Assembly: GCA_030433195.1 (NCBI GenBank)
Contig: JAUIME010000365.1
Span: 1-5,728 of the forward strand
Direction: 5' to 3'
From: a bacterium
Lineage (GTDB): Bacteria > Planctomycetota > JACOTG01 > JAUIME01
Length of the DNA stretch: 5,728 nucleotides
Shown here: piece after piece, positions 1 to 5,728 of the stretch
How positions within the stretch are numbered: position 1 is the stretch's first letter
Layout: the number at the start of each line of letters is the position of its first letter
Program-made: the position numbers and the translations under genes
Notes under the pieces: generated by a model
Database searches by the model: none
Told to the model about the DNA's origin: nothing
What the model saw: only the letters and a program-made list of their open reading frames with translations

Positions 1-1563
1 GCAAAGTTCGCCGTGGTCGCCAAGTCCCCGCTCACCGGGATGCTGTGCGACGCCTTGTCGAGCTCGCGATTCGCGCTCGACGGGAAAGCCCTCGGGGTCG
101 ACGCGATCGTGATCCGGGGGCGCGCCACCGAGCCGTCGATCCTCGTGAACGACGAGGTGCGACCGACCGATCTGTGGGGGCAGAGCCCGGAGGCTTGCGA
201 AGGATCCCTCGCATCGCTCGGGAGCGTCGCCGCCATCGGCGTCGCCGGCGAGCGCGGCGTTCGCTACGCGACGATCTCGAACGAAGGCCGGCATGCGGGA
301 CGCGGCGGACTCGGGGCGGTACTCGGTGCGAAGAACTTGAAAGCGATCGTCGTTCGCGGCGACCGCCCCACTCCGATCGCCGACCCCGCACGGGTGCGCG
401 CGCTCGCGATCGACCTGTCGCGACGCTCGCTCGGGCCCGGCACGGCCAAGTACCGCGAACTCGGCACCGTCGCGAACCTCGCTGCGTTCGATCGCATGGC
501 GGTGCTGCCGACGCGCAACTTCCGTGAGTCGACGTTCGAGAACGCCGCCGCACTCGCGCCCGAAACCCTCGCCGCCGACGGACGACGCAAGATGCGGCGC
601 TCGTGCGCGCGCTGCACGATCGGCTGCGAACACGTGTTCACGACCGACGCGGGACGCGAGACGCGACTCGAATACGAGAACCTCTTTGCGCTCGGCCCGC
701 TGTGCGGCATCGGCGACGCCGACACCGTGCTCGAAGCGTCGCGTCGCTGCGACGAATACGGACTCGATACGGTCTCGGCGGGGGGCACCGTCGCGTTCGC
801 GATGGAGTGCCGCGAACGAGGGCTCTTGCCCGATGCCCCGACGTTCGGCGACGGCCGAGGATTGCTCGACGCGCTCGACGCGATCGCCGCGCGCCGCGGC
901 CTCGGCGATCGCCTCGCCGAAGGATCACGCCGGCTCGCGCTCGCGATCGGCCACGACACGATCGACTTCGCACCCCAAGTCAAAGGCCTCGAGCTCCCCG
1001 GCTACGAGCCTCGCGCGCTCCAGTCCATGGCGCTCGGCTTTGCCGTCGGCACGCGCGGCGCGGACCACAACAAGAGCGGTGCCTACGAGGCCGACTTTTC
1101 GGCCGAGGTTGACCGCTTCCACGGCGACGAGCGCTCGGCACGCGCCGCCGTCGCGAGCGAGGACCGCGCGGCGCTGCTCGACTCGCTGATCCTGTGCAAG
1201 TTCCTGCGCGGCGTGTTCGACGACCTCTTCGTCGAATCCGCCGAACTTCTCGACGCCGTCACGGGCTTCGGACTCGACGCCGACGCGCTGCGGAGCACGG
1301 TGGCCCGTATCGTCGACCTCAAGAAGGCGTTCAACGTGCGCGAGGGATGGCTCCCCGAGGACGACACGCTCCCCGCGCGCATGCTGCGCGAGCCGCTCGA
1401 GAGCGGTGCCTCTCGCGGCGCCCGTCTCCCGCGCGAACGCTTGCAGGCGATGATCCGCGCGTATAACCTGACCCGTGGATGGAACGCGGACGGGACGCTG
1501 CCCGACGACGTCGTCGCTCGGCTCGACCTGCCGCAACCGATCGTCCCTCGAGGAACCGCATGA
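1..1563 (+). CDS. Aldehyde:ferredoxin oxidoreductase family protein, 5'-partial
   Basis: Tungsten/molybdenum bis-pterin enzyme of the AOR family. Members interconvert aldehydes and carboxylates in the cytoplasm, passing electrons to ferredoxin or a dedicated subunit. The frame is open from base 1, so the GTG at 13 is not the true start; about 55-60 N-terminal residues seem to be missing relative to the usual ~600. Numbering codons from base 1, the N-terminal domain shows VVAKSPLTG (5-13) and, near codons 100-115, GRGGLGAVLGAKNLKAI, the family's pterin-binding signature. The [4Fe-4S] ligands are intact: C202-x2-C205-x3-C209, with the distant fourth cysteine in LILCKF (C399). An EYE motif (224-226) and RGADH (His356) match conserved active-site regions. 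The stop overlaps the FDH start by 4 bases, so the two are in one operon. The family call is firm. The substrate, the metal and the subfamily (AOR, FOR, WOR-like) cannot be told from this sequence. Confidence 0.93.
   Translation, partial: AKFAVVAKSPLTGMLCDALSSSRFALDGKALGVDAIVIRGRATEPSILVNDEVRPTDLWGQSPEACEGSLASLGSVAAIGVAGERGVRYATISNEGRHAGRGGLGAVLGAKNLKAIVVRGDRPTPIADPARVRALAIDLSRRSLGPGTAKYRELGTVANLAAFDRMAVLPTRNFRESTFENAAALAPETLAADGRRKMRRSCARCTIGCEHVFTTDAGRETRLEYENLFALGPLCGIGDADTVLEASRRCDEYGLDTVSAGGTVAFAMECRERGLLPDAPTFGDGRGLLDALDAIAARRGLGDRLAEGSRRLALAIGHDTIDFAPQVKGLELPGYEPRALQSMALGFAVGTRGADHNKSGAYEADFSAEVDRFHGDERSARAAVASEDRAALLDSLILCKFLRGVFDDLFVESAELLDAVTGFGLDADALRSTVARIVDLKKAFNVREGWLPEDDTLPARMLREPLESGASRGARLPRERLQAMIRAYNLTRGWNADGTLPDDVVARLDLPQPIVPRGTA
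1550..1554 (+). promoter_or_regulatory. Ribosome binding site of the formate dehydrogenase gene
   Basis: GAGGA lies inside the end of the AOR coding sequence, five bases before the ATG at 1560. It decides the start. The open frame extends upstream to an ATG at 1479, but that extra stretch is an arginine-rich antiparallel reading of the AOR gene and has no such site. Together with the ATGA overlap it implies translational coupling. Confidence 0.75.
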
Positions 1564-4445
1564 CCACGACGCCGAACGCCCCGCACACCGGAACCGACCG
1601 CAACGTCGACCGCTCGACCCGGACCGTCACGCTGACCATCGACGGCCAATCCGTCACGGTGCCCGAAGGCACGACGATCTGGGACGCGGCACGCACGCTC
1701 GGGATCGAGATCCCCGCGCTCTGCCACGATCCGAAGCTGCGACCCGTCGGCGTGTGTCGGATGTGCGTCGTCGACGTCGGTGCCCGCGTGCTCGCGGCGT
1801 CGTGTGTGCGCCCGTGCGAGGACGGCATGACCGTCACGACCTCGAACGAGCTCATCGATCGCTGCCGCACGACGCTCACCGAGCTCCTTCTCGCGGACCA
1901 GCCCGAGGACGATCCCAAGGAGACGACGACGGCCGACAACGCGCTGCTCGCCCTTGCACGCGAGCAGGACGCCGACCGCACTCGGTTCACCCCCCGCAAC
2001 GGGCGACCGGAGGACGCGAGTTCGCCCGTGATCGCCGTCGATCACCAGGCGTGCATCCTCTGCGACCGCTGCATCCGCGCGTGCGACGATCTGCAGAACA
2101 ACGAAGTCATCGGCCGCACCGGCAAGGGCTACACCACCCGCATCGCGTTCGACCTCGACAATCCGATGGGCGACAGCACGTGCGTCTCGTGCGGCGAATG
2201 CGTTGCGGCGTGCCCGACGGGCGCGCTCGTGAACAAGCCGCTCACCGAGCCGCTGCGGCCGCGCGACACGCTACGCCCCGTCGATTCGGTGTGCCCGTAT
2301 TGCGGCGTCGGATGCGCGCTCACGTACCACGTCGACGACGACTCGGGAAAGATCGTCTTCGCCGAAGGGCGCGAAAGCCCCGGCAACCACTCGCGCCTCT
2401 GCGTGAAGGGCCGCTACGGGTGGGACTACGCGCTGCATCCGCAGCGACTCACGGTGCCCCTCATCCGTCGCGACGACGCCTACCCGAAGGGGGCCCTCTC
2501 CCGCGACGTCAAGGGCGAGCGCGGCAACGGACGCAAGGGCGGCCGCAAGCCCGGTGGCGTCGTCGACTACGACGAGGTGATGCCCGCGTTCCGCGAAGCG
2601 ACCTGGGACGAAGCGCTCGATTTCGCGGCGCGCAAGCTCTCCGAGATTCGCGACACGACGGGTCCGCAGGCGCTCGCGGGCTTCGGCAGCGCGAAGTGCT
2701 CGAACGAAGAGGCCTATCTCTTCCAGAAGCTCGTGCGCGCCGGCTTCGGCACCAACAACGTCGACCACTGCACGCGCCTGTGCCACGCATCGAGCGTTGC
2801 GGCGCTGCTCGAAGGGATCGGCAGCGGCGCCGTGACGACGACGTATGGCGACATCAAGAACGCCGACGTGGCGCTGCTCACGGGAACGAACACGACGGCG
2901 AACCACCCCGTCGCGGCGACGTTCTTCAAGGAAGCCGCCAAGCGCGGCACCAAGCTCATCGTCGTCGATCCGCGGCGCAGCGAGATCGTCGACCACGCGC
3001 ATCGATTCTGCAACATCAAACCCGGAACCGACGTCGCGTTCTACAACGCGCTCATGCACGTGATCCTCGAAGAGGGGCTCGAAGATCGTGCCTACATCGA
3101 GGCGCACACCGAGGGCTTCGAAGCTCTGCGCGAGCGCGTCGCCAAGTACACCCCCGAGATGGCCGCCGGGATCTGCGGCATCGATCCCGATTCGCTGCGC
3201 GAGGTCGGCCGCCTGTTCGGAAGCGCCGACCGCGCCGTCGTGTACTGGGGCATGGGCATCTCGCAGCACACCTACGGGACGAACAACGCGCGCTGCCTGA
3301 TCGCCTTGATGCTGCTCACCGGCAACGTCGGCAAGCCCGGCACCGGACTGCATCCGCTGCGCGGCCAGAACAACGTCCAGGGTGCAAGCGACGCCGGTCT
3401 CATCCCGATGGTGTTCCCCGACTACCAGTCGGTCGCCGACGACGCGATCCGCGCGAAGTTCGAAAAGGCCTGGGGACGCACGCTCGATCCGAATCCCGGG
3501 CTCACCGTCGTCGAGATCACGAAGGGCGCGCTCGCGGGCGACATCCGTGGCATGTACGTGATGGGCGAGAACCCGTTCCTCTCGGACCCGAACGTGAACA
3601 AGGTGCGGGCCGCGCTCTCGAACCTCGAGTTCCTCGTCGTCCAAGACATCTTCCTGACCGAGACGGCCGAGTTCGCGGACGTGATCTTCCCCGCGACCTC
3701 GTATCTCGAGAAGCTCGGTACCTACACGAACTCCGACCGTCGCGTGCAGGTGGGTCGCCCCGCCATGAAAGCGCCGGGCCAGGCGCGACCCGATTGGGAG
3801 ATCGTCTGCGATCTCGCCACGCGGCTCGGGTACCCGATGGCCTACGACGGACCTGAAGACGTGTTCCGCGAGTTCGCGAGCCTGACGTCGTCGTACCGCA
3901 ACTTCACGTACGACAACCTCGGCCCGACCGGTAGGCTCTGGCCCAACGAAGATCCCGAGCACGACGACGGTCCGATCGTCCTGTTCGGCGACGGGTTCCC
4001 GACGCCGACCGGCCGCGCGACGTTCGTACCCGCCGACTGGACCGAGGCGAAGGAGCTCCCCGACGACGAGTATCCCCTCGTCCTCAGTACCGGACGCCTG
4101 CTCGAGCATTGGCACACCGGAACGATGACCCGCCGCGCGACCGCTCTCGACGCGATCCAACCCGAAGCGACGATCGGCCTCAACGCCCACGACGCGCAAG
4201 CGCTCGGCGTCGCCGACGGCGACATGGTACGCGTCGTCAGCCGCCGCGGCGAGATCGTCATCCGTGCTCGGCTGACCGGCCGCGAGCAGCCCGGATCCGT
4301 GTTTCTCCCGTTCCACTTCCGCGAGGCCGCCGCGAATCTCCTGACCCTCGACGAACTCGATCCCTGGGGCAAAATCCCCGGCTTCAAGTTCTGCGCGGTC
4401 CGCGTAGAGCCCGCCGCGAAACTCACCGAAGACTCGCACGACTAG
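1560..4445 (+). CDS. fdhF: Formate dehydrogenase alpha (catalytic) subunit, Cys-type, with N-terminal Fe-S domains
   Basis: Catalytic subunit interconverting formate and CO2 at a Mo or W bis-pterin centre (also called FdhA); 961 residues from the ATG at 1560. Domain order: [2Fe-2S] ferredoxin fold, residues ~22-95 (C55, C66, C69, C82); a NuoG-like segment ~100-140 lacking its cluster ligands; a two-[4Fe-4S] ferredoxin domain (C165, C168, C171, C175 and C208, C211, C214, C218); the catalytic N-terminal [4Fe-4S] (C245, C248, C252, C281) followed by Lys283; the molybdopterin core; and the dinucleotide-binding C-terminal domain ~838-950. C408-His409 in RLCHASSVA aligns, from memory, with Sec140-His141 of E. 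coli FdhF, and Arg601 in RGQNNVQGA with its Arg333, so formate chemistry is well supported over other family members. A ~34-residue Gly/Lys/Arg-rich insertion lies at ~306-345. No signal peptide is seen, so it is cytoplasmic. No diaphorase (FdhB/NuoF type) or FdhD gene is in the window. Confidence 0.95.
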   Translation: MTTTPNAPHTGTDRNVDRSTRTVTLTIDGQSVTVPEGTTIWDAARTLGIEIPALCHDPKLRPVGVCRMCVVDVGARVLAASCVRPCEDGMTVTTSNELIDRCRTTLTELLLADQPEDDPKETTTADNALLALAREQDADRTRFTPRNGRPEDASSPVIAVDHQACILCDRCIRACDDLQNNEVIGRTGKGYTTRIAFDLDNPMGDSTCVSCGECVAACPTGALVNKPLTEPLRPRDTLRPVDSVCPYCGVGCALTYHVDDDSGKIVFAEGRESPGNHSRLCVKGRYGWDYALHPQRLTVPLIRRDDAYPKGALSRDVKGERGNGRKGGRKPGGVVDYDEVMPAFREATWDEALDFAARKLSEIRDTTGPQALAGFGSAKCSNEEAYLFQKLVRAGFGTNNVDHCTRLCHASSVAALLEGIGSGAVTTTYGDIKNADVALLTGTNTTANHPVAATFFKEAAKRGTKLIVVDPRRSEIVDHAHRFCNIKPGTDVAFYNALMHVILEEGLEDRAYIEAHTEGFEALRERVAKYTPEMAAGICGIDPDSLREVGRLFGSADRAVVYWGMGISQHTYGTNNARCLIALMLLTGNVGKPGTGLHPLRGQNNVQGASDAGLIPMVFPDYQSVADDAIRAKFEKAWGRTLDPNPGLTVVEITKGALAGDIRGMYVMGENPFLSDPNVNKVRAALSNLEFLVVQDIFLTETAEFADVIFPATSYLEKLGTYTNSDRRVQVGRPAMKAPGQARPDWEIVCDLATRLGYPMAYDGPEDVFREFASLTSSYRNFTYDNLGPTGRLWPNEDPEHDDGPIVLFGDGFPTPTGRATFVPADWTEAKELPDDEYPLVLSTGRLLEHWHTGTMTRRATALDAIQPEATIGLNAHDAQALGVADGDMVRVVSRRGEIVIRARLTGREQPGSVFLPFHFREAAANLLTLDELDPWGKIPGFKFCAVRVEPAAKLTEDSHD

Positions 4446-4448
4446 CGA

Positions 4449-4478
4449 TTGACAGCGGGTTCCCCATCGGCATATCCT
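4449..4478 (+). promoter_or_regulatory. Predicted housekeeping-type promoter for the sigma factor gene
   Basis: A perfect -35 box TTGACA (4449-4454) is followed after 18 bases by TATCCT (4473-4478, four of six matches to TATAAT, including the first three bases and the final T). It begins four bases after the FDH stop. Transcription would start near 4485, giving a leader of about 80 bases before the GTG at 4564. A full TTGACA with good spacing is notable in such GC-rich DNA. It rests on sequence match alone, and the organism's promoter consensus is unknown. Confidence 0.5.
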
Positions 4479-4481
4479 GGC

Positions 4482-4524
4482 CCTGGATCGGCGGCTCGTG
4501 CCTCAGCGAGTGCCGATCCCCAGG
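4482..4524 (+). other. Leader hairpin upstream of the sigma factor gene
   Basis: GGATCGGC (4485-4492) pairs perfectly with GCCGATCC (4512-4519). Inside it CTCG (4495-4498) pairs with CGAG (4507-4510), closing an 8-base loop. Outside it CCT (4482-4484) can pair with AGG (4522-4524) across a two-base CC bulge. It sits at about the predicted transcript 5' end. No T-run follows, so it is not a standard intrinsic terminator for the upstream operon. It could stabilise the mRNA 5' end or take part in control. It resembles no riboswitch class that I recognise. Confidence 0.45.
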
Positions 4525-4552
4525 AGATCGATCCAACGCCGGGTAAGAAGCC

Positions 4553-4557
4553 AGGGA
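4553..4557 (+). promoter_or_regulatory. Ribosome binding site of the sigma factor gene
   Basis: AGGGA lies six bases before the GTG at 4564, which favours that start over the in-frame GTG at 4498. The latter falls inside the leader hairpin and has no convincing purine-rich site. The stretch CCAGGG (4551-4556) containing this site is complementary to CCCTGG at 4481-4486. Confidence 0.5.
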
Positions 4558-4563
4558 TACGCC

Positions 4564-5187
4564 GTGATCGCAACGCCGGAACAACTCCGAAGCGCGGTCC
4601 ACTCTCACGACTCCGCCTCCGATAGCACCTGCCTGCACGGCGGAAGCGCCCTCTGTGATGGCGAGATTCGCGAGAGCGCGCACGACCTCGTCGACGTCCA
4701 CGACCACCTCGAAGATTGGACCGCGTCCGCGCGCCGCATCGTCGGCAGCGACGACCTCGCTCGAGACGCCGTGCAAGAAGCCCTGCGCGACTTCTGGCTG
4801 CTCGATCATCTGCCCCCACGACCGATCGGCTGGCTCGCCCGCGCGATCGTCTATCGCAGTCTGCAGATTCGTCGGGGTGTCCTGCGCCGAGAGAAGCACG
4901 AGGCACGCGCGGCCGCCTGCCGCGCCACGATCGACCCGGCCGACCCGTCGTCCCTCTGCGCGCGCCGCGAGGACCGCGATCGCCTGCGCGGTGCCCTGCG
5001 CGACCTTCCGCAATCGCACCGCACGATTCTCGAGAAGCGGTGGATGGAAGGGCTCGACTACGTCGCGATCGCGAACGAGCTCTCGGTCCCCGTCGGCACC
5101 GTGCGCTCACGACTCAATCGAGCCCGTTCGCTGCTCCGAAACGCCCTCGCCTCCACGAGCTCGCGTTCGTCGCTCGGCCTTTCCTGA
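4564..5187 (+). CDS. RNA polymerase ECF-type (sigma-70 family) sigma factor
   Basis: Predicted 207-residue alternative sigma factor that would direct RNA polymerase to a specific promoter set. Region 2 is residues ~50-105: WTASARRIV, then DDLARDAVQEALRDFW in the core-binding helix position, then a GWLARAIVYRSLQIRR segment typical of the -10-recognition end. A charged linker (~106-140) follows. Region 4 is ~141-192: LRDLPQSHRTILEKRW, then the helix-turn-helix LDYVAIANELSVPVGTVRSR and NRARSLLR, which contacts the -35 element. No region 3 is present, as expected for ECF factors. The start is GTG 4564, chosen from the AGGGA site. About 48 residues precede region 2, more than usual, with H13, H15, C23, H25 and C31. 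No anti-sigma factor or kinase lies next to it: the downstream neighbour is convergent. The ECF subgroup and the target genes cannot be read from the sequence. Confidence 0.85.
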   Translation: MIATPEQLRSAVHSHDSASDSTCLHGGSALCDGEIRESAHDLVDVHDHLEDWTASARRIVGSDDLARDAVQEALRDFWLLDHLPPRPIGWLARAIVYRSLQIRRGVLRREKHEARAAACRATIDPADPSSLCARREDRDRLRGALRDLPQSHRTILEKRWMEGLDYVAIANELSVPVGTVRSRLNRARSLLRNALASTSSRSSLGLS

Positions 5188-5256
5188 AGCGCATCCCGCC
5201 GACCCGCAAGACCGCAACCCGGCACAGCCACGTCGCAAGAGCAGCGGGCCTCGACG

Positions 5257-5303
5257 AAAACGGGCCCCGTCCGATCGTCTTGCGATCGATCGAACGGGGC
5301 CCG
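5257..5303 (-). terminator. Intrinsic terminator of the minus-strand gene, in a convergent gap
   Basis: CGGGCCCCGT (5261-5270) pairs perfectly with ACGGGGCCCG (5294-5303). After one mismatch (5271/5293), CGATCG (5272-5277) pairs with CGATCG (5287-5292) around a 9-base loop. The AAAA at 5257-5260 reads as UUUU directly after the hairpin on the minus-strand transcript, which fits a rho-independent terminator 37 bases past the TGA at 5340. In the plus direction no U-run follows, so it would block sigma factor transcripts only partly. The rest of the 5188-5339 gap shows no gene. Confidence 0.8.
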
Positions 5304-5339
5304 TAGAGAATCTGGTGATCTAGCTAGCGATCGGTTGCC

Positions 5340-5728
5340 TCAGGGAACGATGTGGAATCCGAGGCAGTCGGTCGAGGTGTAGGTCGTGGCGTCGAAATCG
5401 CCGAGACCGGCGCGGATGAAGTACGGACCGTGACGGTCCCCCGGCTGTCACGCTATCCAGTACCGCCTGCATCGACGCGCCCGCCGGGATCTGGATTCGA
5501 ACGTTCTTCGTGATGATCGCACCGCCCGGAAGCGTCTTCGTCTTGGGACCGAAGACCGGGTTCGAACGGAACGGAAGCGGGTTGCCGTCGGCGTCGACGA
5601 CGTCGATCCAGCCTTCGACCTCGGCCGGGCTGCCGCTGAAGTTGCGCGCTCGGATCTGGTACATGAACGTCCCACCCGGCGACACTTCGTGCGTCGCCGG
5701 CGTGAGGAACTCGATCGTCTGATCGGCC
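5340..5728 (-). CDS. Unrecognised probable secreted beta-rich protein, C-terminal part, frameshifted
   Basis: I do not recognise a named family. The frame enters from the right edge and is read through 96 residues, including SPGGTFMYQIRARNFSGS, GWIDVVDADGNPL, TLPGGAII and VRIQIPAGASM. It alternates hydrophobic and polar residues in the manner of Ig-like or fibronectin-like beta-sandwich domains of exported proteins. The plain frame then turns into an Arg/His-rich tail ending at 5320. Dropping one base from the five-C run at 5438-5442 instead gives a natural end: DRHGPYFIRAGLGDFDATTY, then TSTDCLGFHIVP and TGA at 5340-5342, 128 residues in all within the window. So the coding sequence carries a +1 indel, either a sequencing/assembly error or a real mutation. 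The start, any signal peptide and the full length lie outside. The extracytoplasmic location is inferred from composition only. Confidence 0.7.

Noticed and set aside
1479..1559. 27-codon N-terminal extension of FDH from an upstream ATG
   Set aside because: It is Arg-rich and overlaps the AOR coding sequence. The ATG at 1560 has a well-placed GAGGA and the ATGA overlap.
1083..2045. 320-codon minus-strand open frame spanning the AOR-FDH junction
   Set aside because: It lies opposite two real genes, has no recognisable domain, and has no promoter or ribosome site that I could find.
1475..3856. 793-codon plus-strand open frame overlapping the FDH gene
   Set aside because: It is strongly Arg/His/Pro-rich and low in complexity, the typical out-of-frame reading of GC-rich coding DNA. 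The overlapping frame is plainly FDH.
2271..4439. 722-codon open frame on the minus strand, opposite the FDH gene
   Set aside because: It is antisense to a gene with clear Fe-S and active-site motifs. Its composition is Arg/Val/Glu/Asp-rich without recognisable motifs, as expected from the shadow of GC-rich codons.
4482..4524. Leader hairpin as intrinsic terminator of the AOR-FDH operon
   Set aside because: No T-run follows the stem in the plus direction, and it lies downstream of an apparent promoter.
4498..4563. Upstream GTG start for the sigma factor
   Set aside because: It falls inside the leader hairpin with no good ribosome site, and the added residues do not resemble sigma factor sequence. 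The AGGAG at 4522-4526 also has no start codon at a suitable distance.
5316..5333. Palindromic CTAGCTAG/GATC cluster as an operator or attachment site
   Set aside because: It is short and without a second copy in the window. GATC and CGATCG are frequent throughout this DNA by base composition.
1..5728. CRISPR array, tRNA, rRNA or insertion sequence
   Set aside because: I saw no regularly spaced repeats, tRNA-like cloverleaf, rRNA stretch, transposase motifs or flanking inverted repeats.

Overview
The window comes from a high-GC bacterium. Codons end overwhelmingly in G or C, and long spurious open frames occur on both strands for that reason. A planctomycete-like lineage is my best guess. 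It rests only on the general style of the secreted protein at the right edge, the orphan ECF sigma factor and the base composition, so it is weakly supported.

Bases 1-4445 hold two translationally coupled plus-strand genes for pterin (Mo or W) redox enzymes. The first is an aldehyde:ferredoxin oxidoreductase (AOR) family protein whose N-terminus lies off the left edge. Its stop overlaps the start of the second gene by 4 bases (ATGA). The second encodes a 961-residue formate dehydrogenase catalytic subunit with a [2Fe-2S] domain, a two-cluster ferredoxin domain, a cluster-bearing N-terminal catalytic domain and a bis-pterin catalytic core that uses cysteine rather than selenocysteine. The four ligands of the usual NuoG-like His-Cys3 cluster are all substituted. 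The likely logic is exchange of electrons between aldehyde/carboxylate chemistry (AOR) and formate/CO2 chemistry (FDH), directly or through a shared carrier. Any diaphorase or ferredoxin partner must lie upstream of the window.

Bases 4446-4563 are a regulatory gap. A TTGACA box four bases after the FDH stop is followed, 18 bases later, by TATCCT, and then by a hairpin at about the expected 5' end of the transcript. This leads into a 207-residue ECF-type RNA polymerase sigma factor (4564-5187) that starts at GTG and has no anti-sigma gene beside it here.

Bases 5188-5339 separate convergent genes. They contain a long GC-rich hairpin with a U-tract in the minus direction, which acts as a terminator for the minus-strand gene. 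That gene (5340-5728, open to the right edge) encodes the C-terminus of an unrecognised, probably extracytoplasmic beta-rich protein. Its reading frame is broken by one extra base in a run of five C at 5438-5442.
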